The notes beneath the pieces were generated by a model. The model was not told the origin of the DNA and searched no databases. It was given only the letters and a program-made list of their open reading frames with translations. The position numbers and the translations under genes are program-made. 64,000 nucleotides of DNA from Lactobacillaceae bacterium. GTDB lineage: Bacteria; Bacillota; Bacilli; Lactobacillales; Lactobacillaceae. Each line of letters begins with the position of its first letter. Within the stretch, counting starts at the first letter, position 1. The stretch is from assembly GCA_031289615.1 (NCBI GenBank), contig JAITPD010000007.1, forward strand, positions 1 through 64,000, written 5' to 3'. Shown here piece by piece: positions 27,854 to 37,000 of this stretch.

Positions 27854-29677
27854 TTACGCTACAATTGAGCCTTCAAATTGCGAATTGTACAGATCTGCAT
27901 ATTGGCCACCCTTTGCCATTAATTCATTGTGCGTTCCAGTTTCAACAATCGCTCCGTGTTGCATCACCAGAATCCGGTTGGCATCACGAATAGTTGACAA
28001 ACGGTGCGCCACAACGAAACTAGTTCGATTATCCAACAATCGTGCCATTGCATCCTGAATTAACTTTTCAGTTCGGGTATCAACTGAACTAGTCGCTTCA
28101 TCCAAGATCAAAATTTCTGGATTAGCCAAGAACGCCCGTGCAATCGTCAAAAGTTGGCGCTGGCCTTGCGAAATATTACTTGCAGACTCATTCAAAACCG
28201 TATCATAGCCATCTGGCAGCGCAGTAATAAATTCATCCACGTGTGCCATTTTAGCAGCCGCAAATACTTCTTCGTCTGTTGCATCAAGGCGTCCATATCG
28301 CAAATTGTCCATGATTGTTCCGGCAAAGAGCCACGTATCTTGCAAGACCATCGCAAAATGACTGCGCAAATCTTCGCGTGAAATTGCCTTTGTATCAACA
28401 CCCTTCAAGCGAATCGTTCCATTTGTTGTATCATAGAAACGCTCCAAAAGATTGATCATTGTTGATTTACCAGCTCCGGTCGGCCCAACAATCGCCACCA
28501 TTTCACCCGGCTTAACCGACAAACTATAATCCGTCATAAGCGGTTGATCCGGCAGATAGCTGAATTCAACGTGCTGGAATGCCACCAGTTCATCAGTTTC
28601 TTCTGGTTCCTTTGCAATCGCGGTCTCATCAATCATCTCGAGTTCATCTAGGACTTCAAAAATTCGTTCCGCTGAAGCTACCGTTGATTGAATCGTATTC
28701 GTCAAATTGGCAATCTGGGTAATCGGCTGGCTAAATTGGTTTGTGTACTGCAACATTGCCTGCACATCACCCAAGCTAATCGTTCCGCTGGCGACCTTCA
28801 ACCCACCAATCACGGCCATTGCAAGATAATCCAAGTTGTTCAAGAAACGCATCAATGGATAAATCAGGGTTGAGACAAACTGCGCTTTCCATGCTGAACG
28901 GTAAAACTTTTTATTTCGTTGGTCAAAATTATCAACTACTGTTTCCTCATGATTAAAGGTCTTAACCACCGTTTGCCCGCTAAAAGTTTCTTCAATTTGA
29001 TCATTCAACAATCCCAAATCAGCTTGTTGTTTGCTAAAGAAACGTTGCGAAAGGGGAGCAATCGTTCGTACCACAATGATGCTAAGCGGAACCGTCAAAA
29101 ATGCGACGATTGACAACTGCCAGCTAATTGTTAGCATGAAATAAATTACACCGACGAAGCTTAAGGCCGAAGTCACCAACTGAATTAACGACTGATTCAA
29201 CGTCCCAGAAATATTATCCATATCATTAATCATACGAGACATAATATCGCCATTATTGTGCGTATCAAAATAGCGAATTGGCAAATGTGCCATCTTCTTC
29301 TTAAAATCATGCCTCAAAAAATAAACTGTTCGTTGTGCAATCTTGGTCATGATAAACTGCTGCGTTACCGAGAAAATCGCGCTAATCGTATAAATAACTG
29401 CCACGATCAACAAGATATGTCCAACTTGTGCCATATCAATGTGAATCCCAGTCTTAGCCGTAATTGATTTAGTCACACCGTCAAAAATCACGGTCGTTGC
29501 TTCACCCAAAATTTTAGGGGCACGCACCGACAAAATTACAGAAACCGCTGCAATCACCAATGAGAACACGACTCCGGCAATATCACGCCGTAAATATTTA
29601 AATAATCGCAGGACTGTTGGCCAAAATGACGCAGCTTTTTCTGCCTTTTGCCCCATCCGCATTCCACCTCTACGCAT
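27854..29677 (-). CDS. Heterodimeric ABC multidrug exporter, canonical half
   Basis: 607 residues: a six-helix transmembrane domain, then an ATPase domain with Walker A GPTGAGKST near residue 393, signature SQGQRQ and Walker B ILILDEATSSVDT with the catalytic Glu. It overlaps the upstream half-transporter gene by 8 nt, with GGAGG within that gene's end. Together they match the LmrC/LmrD and BmrC/BmrD type of export pair. The substrate is unknown. Alternative ATGs 5 and 7 codons in are also possible starts. Confidence 0.88.
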   Translation of the reverse strand: MRRGGMRMGQKAEKAASFWPTVLRLFKYLRRDIAGVVFSLVIAAVSVILSVRAPKILGEATTVIFDGVTKSITAKTGIHIDMAQVGHILLIVAVIYTISAIFSVTQQFIMTKIAQRTVYFLRHDFKKKMAHLPIRYFDTHNNGDIMSRMINDMDNISGTLNQSLIQLVTSALSFVGVIYFMLTISWQLSIVAFLTVPLSIIVVRTIAPLSQRFFSKQQADLGLLNDQIEETFSGQTVVKTFNHEETVVDNFDQRNKKFYRSAWKAQFVSTLIYPLMRFLNNLDYLAMAVIGGLKVASGTISLGDVQAMLQYTNQFSQPITQIANLTNTIQSTVASAERIFEVLDELEMIDETAIAKEPEETDELVAFQHVEFSYLPDQPLMTDYSLSVKPGEMVAIVGPTGAGKSTMINLLERFYDTTNGTIRLKGVDTKAISREDLRSHFAMVLQDTWLFAGTIMDNLRYGRLDATDEEVFAAAKMAHVDEFITALPDGYDTVLNESASNISQGQRQLLTIARAFLANPEILILDEATSSVDTRTEKLIQDAMARLLDNRTSFVVAHRLSTIRDANRILVMQHGAIVETGTHNELMAKGGQYADLYNSQFEGSIVA

Positions 29678-31415
29678 GTAGTCCCACCTCCTTCAAATCT
29701 TCGTCCGACAACTGGCTGTGCATAATTTCTTGATATTGCTCATTCGTCTTGGCCAACTCGTCGTGGGTTCCCATGCCTGTGATTTGGCCGTTTTCCAATA
29801 CAATAATTAAATCAGCATTCATCACGGTAGCAATCCGTTGCGCCACAATGACTTTGATCGAATCATGCAACCGAGGATCAGTGTTAATCGCCTTACGCAA
29901 ATTCGCATCAGTTGCAAAATCGAGCGCTGAGAACGAATCATCAAAAACATAGACCAGAGCTTGCTTGATCAGTGTTCGTGCAATGGCTAACCGTTGGCGT
30001 TGTCCACCTGAGAAATTACCACCATTTTGTTCAACGGTCATATCAAGTCCGCCTTGTTCCGCTACGAAATCAGCTGACTGGGCGGTAACTAAAGCGGCAT
30101 TCATTTCTTCTTCAGTTGCGTCATGTTTACCATATTGCAGATTTGAGCGAACCGTACCGCTAAACAAGACCGCCTTTTGCTGGGTAATCGCAATGGCAGC
30201 GTGCAGGTCGTGTTGCGTAAGTTGCTTAATATCAACACCATTCAACAAGATGCGTCCCTTTGTCGGATCAATCAAGCGCGGAATCAGATTCATAAACGTT
30301 GATTTACCAGCACCAGTGCCGCCGATAATCGCCAGTGTTTGACCACTTTGCACCGTGAAATTCAAATCTTTTAATACTGGCCGGTTTGCATTTGGAAATG
30401 TGTATTCGACATGATCAAAAACTAGACTTGGCTTTTCATTTGGTAACTCAAGCGCTTTTTCTGGATCGTGCACCAGATCACGTTCGTCCATGACAGCATT
30501 AACCCGATCGGCAGAAGCTTGCGCCCGTGGCACCACTGTAATAACCATTGAAAGTTGCATAAAGCTCATCAAAATCTGGGTCGCATACGTCAAAAACGCC
30601 ACCAAATTTCCGACCGGCATCATTCCTTTACCAATAAACGTTGCACCAAACCAAACGATTCCAATATTGGTCGCTGATAAAATGAACTGCATGATAGGAA
30701 ACATCATGGCCGTCGTAGTGAAAACGACCCGCGCCGTGTGCGTCAAATCTTTGTTCGCTCCAGCAAACTTATCAATTTCAAATTGATCCCGGTTAAATGC
30801 ACGTATCACCCGCACACCAGAAAGGCCTTGCTGAAAAATCAGATTAATCTTGTCGACTTTTTCCTGCATTTTCTTGAAACGTGGCATCGCAATCGCCATG
30901 TTAACGAACACGGAAATCGCCAATAATGGCAACGCAACTGCAAAAACCATTGTCAGGTTCCGGTCGAGATTCCACACCATAATCGAAGCGCCAATCAACA
31001 TAATTGGTGACATCAACATCATACGGAGCGCCGTTTGAAAGACGTTTTGCAGCTGGGTGACGTCGTTGGTTGTTCGCGTAATCAGTGTTGCATCCCCAAA
31101 CTTGTCGACATTTTGGACATCCATGTGCGTAATCTTATGAAATAAATCATGGCGCAACTTCATCCCAAGCCGCTGACTCTGCGTTGCTGCAAAATACACA
31201 TTTAAAACAGCTCCAGTGATTCCCATGAAAGCGATCCCTAGCATAATTGCGCCCATATGCCAGATGTACGGTTGATTATTCTGTGCGATTCCCTTGTTGA
31301 TAATATGACTCGTAATCGTTGGCAGAGATAAATCCGCTGCGACTTGCATAATTAAGAAAAAGATGGCGAGCAAAACGTAAGGCATTTGTAGATATTTTTT
31401 ACCAATTCGATACAT
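29670..31415 (-). CDS. Heterodimeric ABC multidrug exporter, degenerate half
   Basis: 581 residues with a six-helix domain and an ATPase domain: Walker A GGTGAGKST near residue 355, signature FSGGQRQR and Walker B VYVFDDSFSALD. The residue after the Walker B Asp is Asp instead of Glu, the usual mark of the non-canonical site in asymmetric exporters of the LmrC/TM287 kind. That agrees with the intact Glu in its partner. AGGAGG precedes the ATG. First gene of a two-gene operon. Confidence 0.88.
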   Translation of the reverse strand: MYRIGKKYLQMPYVLLAIFFLIMQVAADLSLPTITSHIINKGIAQNNQPYIWHMGAIMLGIAFMGITGAVLNVYFAATQSQRLGMKLRHDLFHKITHMDVQNVDKFGDATLITRTTNDVTQLQNVFQTALRMMLMSPIMLIGASIMVWNLDRNLTMVFAVALPLLAISVFVNMAIAMPRFKKMQEKVDKINLIFQQGLSGVRVIRAFNRDQFEIDKFAGANKDLTHTARVVFTTTAMMFPIMQFILSATNIGIVWFGATFIGKGMMPVGNLVAFLTYATQILMSFMQLSMVITVVPRAQASADRVNAVMDERDLVHDPEKALELPNEKPSLVFDHVEYTFPNANRPVLKDLNFTVQSGQTLAIIGGTGAGKSTFMNLIPRLIDPTKGRILLNGVDIKQLTQHDLHAAIAITQQKAVLFSGTVRSNLQYGKHDATEEEMNAALVTAQSADFVAEQGGLDMTVEQNGGNFSGGQRQRLAIARTLIKQALVYVFDDSFSALDFATDANLRKAINTDPRLHDSIKVIVAQRIATVMNADLIIVLENGQITGMGTHDELAKTNEQYQEIMHSQLSDEDLKEVGLHA

Positions 31416-31571
31416 TGGAACCTCCTGAAACTCCTTGATGCTAGTGTGTTTAGCATTGCGCAGAGCTAATTATTATTTTATGTAACTTGGAATAAATTCA
31501 TTTATTAATAATACTCTTTTTTTGTTAAATAATCTAACAATAAGAACTTTTCATTCGTATTAAGTTGGCAT

Positions 31572-31633
31572 AATTAAAACCGCCACCTGTAAGTTCCATG
31601 ACCTTAACGATCAATTCCTTACAAATAACGGTT
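31572..31633 (-). terminator. Terminator after the small-protein cassette, homologous to the rplL terminator
   Basis: Minus-strand AACCG ... GTAAGGAATTGATC ... CTTAC ... CGGTTTTAATT. The sequence CGTTATTTGTAAGGAATTGA is nearly the same as in the rplL terminator at 32717-32784, and the fold is the same. Confidence 0.75.
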
Positions 31634-31642
31634 ATGTATTAT

Positions 31643-31813
31643 TTACTTATGGCTTTTTAATTTATAAGTTATAAGTAACACAATTATTCCGATTAATAGA
31701 AGTATCAACGAAAATTTAACCCCAATAATCTGACCAACTAAAAAATATATTGGTACGCAAATTAGAACAAAAATAAGTATGTTAATTAAGTCACTGGTTA
31801 AATTGCTTTTCAT
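31643..31813 (-). CDS. Small two-segment membrane protein (56 residues)
   Basis: The ATG at 31813 has GGAGGA seven bases before it; the in-frame upstream start lacks one. The peptide is a polar N terminus (MKSNLTSD), then two hydrophobic helices (INILIFVLICVPIYFLVG and FSLILLLIGIIVLLITY) and a basic tail KLKSHK. It follows the secreted 191-residue protein gene by 31 bp. Its position and form suit an immunity or anchoring partner of that protein, but there is no direct evidence. I do not recognise a family. Confidence 0.6.
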   Translation of the reverse strand: MKSNLTSDLINILIFVLICVPIYFLVGQIIGVKFSLILLLIGIIVLLITYKLKSHK

Positions 31814-31844
31814 ATGCTGTTCCTCCATTTATTTTATGTTGCAT

Positions 31845-32420
31845 TCACTTGTGACCCTTACCAATGCCTGCCCAGGCTGCTCCATTCGCTGTTCCAGCAT
31901 AGTCACATGACCAACCACCATAGAATGATTGGCTGATGTTTCCCAACTGCGCAAAATGTTTCACATGACCTGAGTCCCAATTCTCCGGCGCTTGTGGTAC
32001 ATTGACTGCGCTGGCGAGGCTTCCCCACGAATCATTACACCAATAATCCGTAATCGTACTATTGTTTGATAACTGAATCACTAACCCAAATCCATTGTCA
32101 GTCACATAATTGGCTTCTTGCTTCAATTTTGCATTAATAGGCGCCGTGATTCCCCATGCTCCAGCCGGGCCTAAGTTAATTGTGAAACTTTGATTGGCGC
32201 CCATTCCATTCAATTTATCATACAATTTCAAGGTATTAGAATAATCCCACGCCACGATACGCCCGGTTCCAGACGGTTCAATGTGGGCCGTCACAGGATC
32301 TGCTCCTGATGAAACAATCCGGTTACCAACTGTATCGCCATTGATTCGGTTGCTCCAAAAAAAGCCAAACAACATTAGACACACGGCAAATGTTCCAACG
32401 ATTTTCATCCATTTTTTCAT
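31845..32420 (-). CDS. Secreted or membrane-anchored protein of unknown function
   Basis: 191 residues with a basic N terminus (MKKWMK) and one hydrophobic segment (IVGTFAVCLMLFGFFW) acting as a signal or anchor. The exported part is rich in Gly, Asn, Ser and Trp; two cysteines (near 128 and 171) in WCNDSW and WSCDYAG could form a disulfide, and the end is Gly/Ala-rich (ANGAAWAGIGKGHK). GGAGC precedes the ATG. The gene lies between two genes for tiny membrane proteins and inside a cassette bracketed by related terminators. A secreted effector or bacteriocin is possible but unproven. Confidence 0.7.
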   Translation of the reverse strand: MKKWMKIVGTFAVCLMLFGFFWSNRINGDTVGNRIVSSGADPVTAHIEPSGTGRIVAWDYSNTLKLYDKLNGMGANQSFTINLGPAGAWGITAPINAKLKQEANYVTDNGFGLVIQLSNNSTITDYWCNDSWGSLASAVNVPQAPENWDSGHVKHFAQLGNISQSFYGGWSCDYAGTANGAAWAGIGKGHK

Positions 32421-32463
32421 AGTATTGCTCCATCAATTTTAAGTTTGATGAAAATAATAATCA

Positions 32464-32520
32464 TGACCCTCGCTAGTCACAATTGACTCAATGGCCAATA
32501 CCTTTTAAATAACGATTATG
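32464..32520 (-). repeat. Degenerate third copy of the rplL-type terminator sequence
   Basis: Minus-strand CATAATCGTTATTTAAAAGG ... GGGTCATGATTATTATTTT aligns with the two terminators at 31572-31633 and 32717-32784, and shares ATAATACATAA with the first. An inner AGTCA-ATTG-TGACT hairpin survives. It lies between the 36- and 191-residue genes. Confidence 0.5.
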
Positions 32521-32522
32521 TA

Positions 32523-32633
32523 TTATTTATTTTCATTTTGATTCTTCAAAATTTTGTGAATTTTATTCAAAACATCCAATATTCCCCACAACAATATACA
32601 ACCAACTACCTCTAAGCCAACCGTCCAATCCAT
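32523..32633 (-). CDS. Small hydrophobic peptide (36 residues)
   Basis: The ATG at 32633 is preceded by GAGGTG and, about 35 nt further up, by a good promoter. The peptide is MDWTVGLEVVGCILLWGILD, then a basic amphipathic tail ending NQNENK: one short membrane helix and a charged end, the general form of type I toxins, small leaderless bacteriocins or immunity peptides. No family is recognised. It is first in a small operon with the 191- and 56-residue genes. Confidence 0.5.
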   Translation of the reverse strand: MDWTVGLEVVGCILLWGILDVLNKIHKILKNQNENK

Positions 32634-32668
32634 GATATCACCTCAAGTATTAATTTTTGTCCCGTGTC

Positions 32669-32698
32669 AATATAGCATATTACTTTTAAATTTGTCGA
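32669..32698 (-). promoter_or_regulatory. Promoter of the 36-residue peptide gene
   Basis: Minus-strand TCGACA (32698-32693) and TATATT (32674-32669) with an 18-nt spacer. Confidence 0.6.
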
Positions 32699-32716
32699 AC
32701 GTTAACTATATTGGGC

Positions 32717-32784
32717 GACAAAAAAACGCCATCCATAAGAATTCTGACCTTAAAGATCAAGTCCTTACAAATAGCGTTTATTTA
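32717..32784 (-). terminator. rplJL operon terminator
   Basis: Minus-strand AAACGC / GCGTTTTTTT outer stem with TAAGGACTTGA / TCAGAATTCTTA inner stem, directly after rplL. Related copies lie at 31572-31633 and 32464-32520. Confidence 0.85.
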
Positions 32785-32794
32785 GCGAGCCAAA

Positions 32795-33163
32795 TTACTT
32801 AACAGCAACTGAGGCTCCAGTTTCTTCCAACTTAGCTTTCAATTCGTTAGCTTCGTCTTCTGAAAGTCCTTCTTTAACGATTGATGGAGCGTTGTCTACA
32901 AGATCCTTAGCTTCCTTCAATCCCAATCCAGTAACTTCACGAACAGCCTTGATTACTTGAACCTTAGCAGTTCCGGCTGAAGTCAACTCAACGTCAAATT
33001 CAGTCTTGGCGTCGGCTGCACCGGCACCAGCTGCACCAGCGGCTGCAACAGGAGCTGCTGCTGAAACACCAAATTCTTCTTCAATTGCTGAAACCAAGTC
33101 AGCCAAGTCCAAAATCGTAGCTTCCTTCAATGAAGCGATGATTGAATCTTTATCAAATGCCAT
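32795..33163 (-). CDS. rplL: Ribosomal protein L7/L12
   Basis: Stalk protein of the 50S subunit that recruits translation GTPases. 122 residues: an N-terminal dimerisation domain ([29 protein letters not shown]), an Ala/Gly-rich hinge near residues 38-52, and the conserved C-terminal domain ([21 protein letters not shown]). It follows rplJ and ends the operon at a strong terminator. Confidence 0.97.
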   Translation of the reverse strand: MAFDKDSIIASLKEATILDLADLVSAIEEEFGVSAAAPVAAAGAAGAGAADAKTEFDVELTSAGTAKVQVIKAVREVTGLGLKEAKDLVDNAPSIVKEGLSEDEANELKAKLEETGASVAVK

Positions 33164-33245
33164 GATAATAATCTCCCTTAAGTTTGCCTATACGGCGTAG
33201 TTTGTAGTGTTTTTAGGAAAAATCCTAAGAGCAAATCTGTTGAGC

Positions 33246-33752
33246 TTATGCTTCAGCAGCTTCGTCTTTTGCGTCTGATACAGCCTTAACTGCATAGGCG
33301 ACGTTGCGGATAGGTGCTTGCAATGTTGACAACAACATTGATAGCAATCCATCACGGTCTGGCAATGAAGCGTACTTGTTGATATCTTCGACACCAGCAA
33401 TAGTTCCATCAACCACACCACCCTTGATTTCAAGGGCTTCGATTTCATCAGCGTACTTCTTCAAGATACGTGATGGAGCGATTGCATCTTCATTTGAAAA
33501 TGCAACGGCTGAAGGACCAACGAACAAGTCTTTCAGTTCTGACAAGTCAGCCACATCAACGGCACGTGTCAAAACCTTGTTCTTGATAACCTTCAACTCT
33601 ACGCCTTCTTCACGCAATGACTTACGCAAATTGTTGGCTTGTTCAACCGTCAATCCACGCACGTCAACAACAACTGAAGAAGCAGCTGCCTTAAATTTGT
33701 CAGCCACTTGATCAACTAGTTGTGCTTTAACAGCAATAGTTGCTTCACTCAT
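33246..33752 (-). CDS. rplJ: Ribosomal protein L10
   Basis: Base of the ribosomal stalk. 168 residues with the family N terminus ([23 protein letters not shown]) and C-terminal helices for L7/L12 dimers. AGGAGG precedes the start, and an L10 leader RNA lies upstream. Forms the rplJ-rplL unit. Confidence 0.97.
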   Translation of the reverse strand: MSEATIAVKAQLVDQVADKFKAAASSVVVDVRGLTVEQANNLRKSLREEGVELKVIKNKVLTRAVDVADLSELKDLFVGPSAVAFSNEDAIAPSRILKKYADEIEALEIKGGVVDGTIAGVEDINKYASLPDRDGLLSMLLSTLQAPIRNVAYAVKAVSDAKDEAAEA

Positions 33753-33790
33753 GGTAATGATTCCTCCTATTTAGATTTGATTCTAACTAA

Positions 33791-33900
33791 GAACCCCCAA
33801 CACATAATTGTGCCGGGGGTTCAAATTCGCTTACGCTCATTTTCACTTCCTCGGCAGGGTATTAAGGCATATAGCCACCGGCGTCTTAGGTAGAATCGAT
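33791..33900 (-). promoter_or_regulatory. L10 autoregulatory leader
   Basis: The minus-strand transcript carries the classic L10-leader blocks CCTAAGACGCCGGTGGC and TTAATACCCTGCCGAGG, ending in a hairpin GAACCCCCGGCAC / GTGTTGGGGGTTC (33822-33791). L10(L12)4 is known to bind such leaders and repress rplJL. Confidence 0.85.
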
Positions 33901-33966
33901 TTAATTCATCAACTAATATACCAGATTACTCTGGGAAATGTCAATGAACATAGCCAACTTTTTTAA

Positions 33967-34659
33967 TTACAATGAAGTAACATCCAAGTTGATAGCAGGT
34001 CCAAAGGTTGAGGCAATTGAAACGTGCTTTACATAAGCACCCTTAACTGCGGCTGGACGAGCCTTCAAAACAACGTCAGAGATAGTCTTGATGTTTCCAA
34101 CAAGCTTGTCAGCGTCGAATGAAACCTTACCAACAGGAACAGCAACGTTTCCGTCACGGTCCGTCCGGTAAGTAACCTTTCCGGCTTTTGACTCTTCAAC
34201 GGCCTTAGCAACGTCGAAAGTAACAGTTCCAGTCTTAGGGTTAGGCATCAATCCCTTAGGACCCAATGCACGTCCAACCCGTCCAACTTGCGCCATCATA
34301 TCTGGTGTTGCAATTGCGACGTCGAAATCCAACCAACCTTCAGAGATACGTTGAACCAAGTCAGCGGCTCCAACAACGTCGGCTCCAGCTGCTTCAGCTT
34401 CCTTTGCCTTGTCTCCTTGAGCGAAGACAACAACGGTTTGGTCTTTACCAGTTCCGTTTGGCAAAACAACTGCACCACGTAATTGTTGGTCAGCTTGACG
34501 TGTGTCTACGTTCAAGTTGAAAGCAATTTCAACGGTTGAATCAAACTTGGCAAAGTCAATGTCCTTTACCAATGCGGCAGCTTCGTCCAAAGTGTACAAC
34601 TTTTCAGCGTCCACCTTTTCTGCAGCTGCGATATATTTCTTTCCATACTTCTTAGCCAT
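33967..34659 (-). CDS. rplA: Ribosomal protein L1
   Basis: Large-subunit L1-stalk protein and translational autoregulator. The in-frame TTG upstream is within the ribosome-binding site (AAGGAGG), so the ATG at 34659 is the start, giving 230 residues, standard for bacteria. Family motifs [26 protein letters not shown] and the GK-rich C-terminal region are all present. Cotranscribed with rplK. Confidence 0.97.
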   Translation of the reverse strand: MAKKYGKKYIAAAEKVDAEKLYTLDEAAALVKDIDFAKFDSTVEIAFNLNVDTRQADQQLRGAVVLPNGTGKDQTVVVFAQGDKAKEAEAAGADVVGAADLVQRISEGWLDFDVAIATPDMMAQVGRVGRALGPKGLMPNPKTGTVTFDVAKAVEESKAGKVTYRTDRDGNVAVPVGKVSFDADKLVGNIKTISDVVLKARPAAVKGAYVKHVSIASTFGPAINLDVTSL

Positions 34660-34783
34660 GGTAGCTATTCCTCCTTGCAAATGCGGTCAAACGGTCAATG
34701 ACCTCCCGCTTGATCATGCCTAGTTTCCTATGCGATCCGTACATGTACGGCTCAATATCGATTTATCGTCTGTCGACAACAAA

Positions 34784-35209
34784 TTATCCTTCAACAACGA
34801 AGCCCATTGAACGTGCAGTACCTTCGATCATGCGAACAGCTGCATCTACGTCAGCTGCGTTTAGATCTTGCATCTTAGTCTCAGCGATTTCTTTGACTTG
34901 CGCCGCAGTAACCGTTGCTACCTTCTTAGTGTTAGGCTCTCCTGAACCCTTTTCAATACCAGCTGCCTTCTTCAAAAGAACTGCTGCTGGAGGTGTCTTA
35001 GTGATGAAGTCGAATGAACGATCTTCGTACACAGTGATGACAACAGGAATCAAAAGACCCCCTTGATCCGCTGTCCGAGCGTTAAACTCTTTGGCGAACC
35101 CCATGATGTTAACACCAGCTTGTCCCAATGCAGGACCAACTGGAGGAGCAGGTGTAGCCTTACCGGCCGGAATCTGCAACTTAACAATACTTGAAACTTT
35201 CTTAGCCAC
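34784..35209 (-). CDS. rplK: Ribosomal protein L11
   Basis: Part of the GTPase-associated centre. The GTG at 35209 follows GGAGG with normal spacing and gives 141 residues, the usual length; the open frame upstream is not used. The N-terminal [27 protein letters not shown] and the C-terminal [13 protein letters not shown] are diagnostic. It has its own promoter just upstream, because here nusG is not directly adjacent. Confidence 0.97.
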   Translation of the reverse strand: MAKKVSSIVKLQIPAGKATPAPPVGPALGQAGVNIMGFAKEFNARTADQGGLLIPVVITVYEDRSFDFITKTPPAAVLLKKAAGIEKGSGEPNTKKVATVTAAQVKEIAETKMQDLNAADVDAAVRMIEGTARSMGFVVEG

Positions 35210-35297
35210 GATTGTATCCTCCTTCGTGCTTGTGGTATAAAATGGCGAGTTTCGATTTCCGCCTCCCACATATGTCTGTTGCCAAACATACTTTAAT

Positions 35298-35326
35298 ATA
35301 ATACCAAAATGCCTGACTAATTACAA
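35298..35326 (-). promoter_or_regulatory. rplK-rplA promoter
   Basis: Minus-strand TTGTAA (35326-35321) and TATTAT (35303-35298) with a 17-nt spacer, about 90 nt upstream of rplK. Confidence 0.75.
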
Positions 35327-35487
35327 GGGGAAGTGTTTTCCAAGGTACGATACTCCATCTTTTCGGAAAAATTTTAGAAGCAAAGATGAACTTATTAAAC
35401 GTTTTATGAATTTCAACTAATTTAGTTCTCATTATGTTTTAATAATATTGTTGCTACGTCGCCCATTAATCTTTAGGAGAAATATCT

Positions 35488-36468
35488 ATGAACAAGAAAA
35501 TTATTAATATCGCTTCAGCTCTTGCAGCTTCCCTCACAATTGGTACAGCTGCCTTGCCAATCGTCACTGCCTCAGCTTGCGTCTTCCCTTCTTACAATCC
35601 GTGCGTTCCTGTAACAACGTTGGATGGCAATCAAACCCTTTCAACTAACTTGACGATTAGTAGCGGGCACAAGTTGGTAATTGGAAATGACTTTATTCTT
35701 AACAATGGCGCTACATTAACAATTGAGAAGGGCGCAACGTTGGAGGTTAAAGGAAAGTTGCAACTCATCGAGAAGAGTTCGATCAACAATTCAGGATACA
35801 TAAACTCTCGCTGGCTTTGTGTTTTTGGCTATTCCACCGTCAACAACTCGAGCTTAATTGAATCTAACAGTACCGGCTTTTATGACCCTGATATTGCTGG
35901 TGATGGTGATCTTTATAACTTAAATGGTGGAATTACCCGTTTTCGTAAAACAAATCCACAAATTGATTACATGCGCTATTCTATCAAAGTTAACCCTGAT
36001 TTTTTTAACGACTATATTTTTGAAGATGCAGTAACTGGTCAAAAAACTACACTTTCAACTGATAATGGTTTCATCTTGCTTCTTAAAAGTCCTTCATTAT
36101 TTGGACACAAGGGCTGGATTTATCAAATTGACGGAAACCGTCGAGGATTTAATGCTACAGGTGTCAAAGAATGGATTGATATTCCAAAACATGAAAACTT
36201 TCCAGTCATTAACCCATTTGAAAATGTTAAATTTTCAGGAAACACACTTACAGGACTAAATCCTAATTTGACTTATCATATCGATCTATACGACACTGTC
36301 GGAGGGAGTTCAGCTCTTCACGAACCAAATCCTCGTATTACCGTGGATTTGAAGAAAGGGCTCACAAATTACCAATGTGTCTCACAAGGATATTATGAAG
36401 TTACTGCAACATATGAAGATGGAAGTGTTCCCGTAATATTCACAGATACATTTTCATTCGCTAAATAA
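35488..36468 (+). CDS. Secreted protein with predicted beta-helix-like repeats, unknown function
   Basis: 326 residues with a Sec signal peptide (basic MNKKI, hydrophobic core, cleavage likely near ASA, residue 30). Residues about 45-140 alternate Asn/Gly turns and short strands (LTISSGHKLVIGNDFILNNGATLTIEKGATLEVKG), as in right-handed beta-helix or fibre proteins. The C-terminal ~100 residues look like one beta-sandwich domain. There is no LPXTG or membrane anchor, so it is probably released or held non-covalently. It lies opposite to the ribosomal genes, between nusG and rplK, with its own terminator. Family not recognised. Confidence 0.75.
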   Translation: MNKKIINIASALAASLTIGTAALPIVTASACVFPSYNPCVPVTTLDGNQTLSTNLTISSGHKLVIGNDFILNNGATLTIEKGATLEVKGKLQLIEKSSINNSGYINSRWLCVFGYSTVNNSSLIESNSTGFYDPDIAGDGDLYNLNGGITRFRKTNPQIDYMRYSIKVNPDFFNDYIFEDAVTGQKTTLSTDNGFILLLKSPSLFGHKGWIYQIDGNRRGFNATGVKEWIDIPKHENFPVINPFENVKFSGNTLTGLNPNLTYHIDLYDTVGGSSALHEPNPRITVDLKKGLTNYQCVSQGYYEVTATYEDGSVPVIFTDTFSFAK

Positions 36469-36474
36469 TTAACT

Positions 36475-36515
36475 AAAAAACAATCCAGCCAAATCAATGG
36501 TCGGATTGTTTTTTG
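36475..36515. terminator. Bidirectional terminator
   Basis: AAAAAACAATCC pairs with GGATTGTTTTTT around a 16-nt loop. It serves the secreted-protein gene and the convergent 155-residue membrane-protein gene. Confidence 0.88.
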
Positions 36516-36520
36516 TTTGT

Positions 36521-36988
36521 CTATTGATCAACCCTTGGTGAAACAAGTTGCAGGATCCCCGCAATCACGTTCACAAAGATCAATGTCACAACACCCAAAG
36601 CTGTCGTATTTGGCCGTGTTCCCTTATATGCCTTGTAACTCATCACTGTCAGTGGAATCATCCAAGCCAATGGAATTATAAACCAACCAACTCCTATCGT
36701 CGTCAACAAGTTCAAGATAAATGCCGCCAACAATGCTCCGTTTCCAGCCTGATCAGGATAAGGTACATTCGGTTCATTCCAGTTAACAGTCGTTGTGCTA
36801 ACTTCTGGCTCTGCAGACTCCGTATATGAATCCAGCCTGACAATAATTGCCTCAGATCCGGAACCGTAAATCTCTACCTCATCAGCAACCTGTGCATCAA
36901 ACTCAGCCTGACTAACATTGAATTGCAAGAGGTTTTGACCATCATCCCCAACATAAAGGGTGTCACCTTCAATTTTAATAATCTTCAT
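36521..36988 (-). CDS. Membrane protein of unknown function in the nusG operon
   Basis: 155 residues. The N-terminal ~55 residues look like a soluble beta-rich domain (MKIIKIEGDTLYVGDDGQNL), followed by an acidic linker and then two to three hydrophobic segments (ALLAAFILNLLTTIGVGWFIIPLAWMIPL and LGVVTLIFVNVIAGIL). GGAGC precedes the ATG, and it starts 12 nt after nusG stops, so it is cotranscribed. I do not recognise the family. Confidence 0.7.
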   Translation of the reverse strand: MKIIKIEGDTLYVGDDGQNLLQFNVSQAEFDAQVADEVEIYGSGSEAIIVRLDSYTESAEPEVSTTTVNWNEPNVPYPDQAGNGALLAAFILNLLTTIGVGWFIIPLAWMIPLTVMSYKAYKGTRPNTTALGVVTLIFVNVIAGILQLVSPRVDQ

Positions 36989-37000
36989 AACTGCTCCAAA

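Noticed and set aside
32523..32633. Fst-type type I toxin for the 36-residue peptide
   Set aside because: It lacks the Pro-containing membrane helix usual in Fst peptides, and I found no clear convergent antisense promoter with paired direct repeats. Only the general size and hydrophobicity match.
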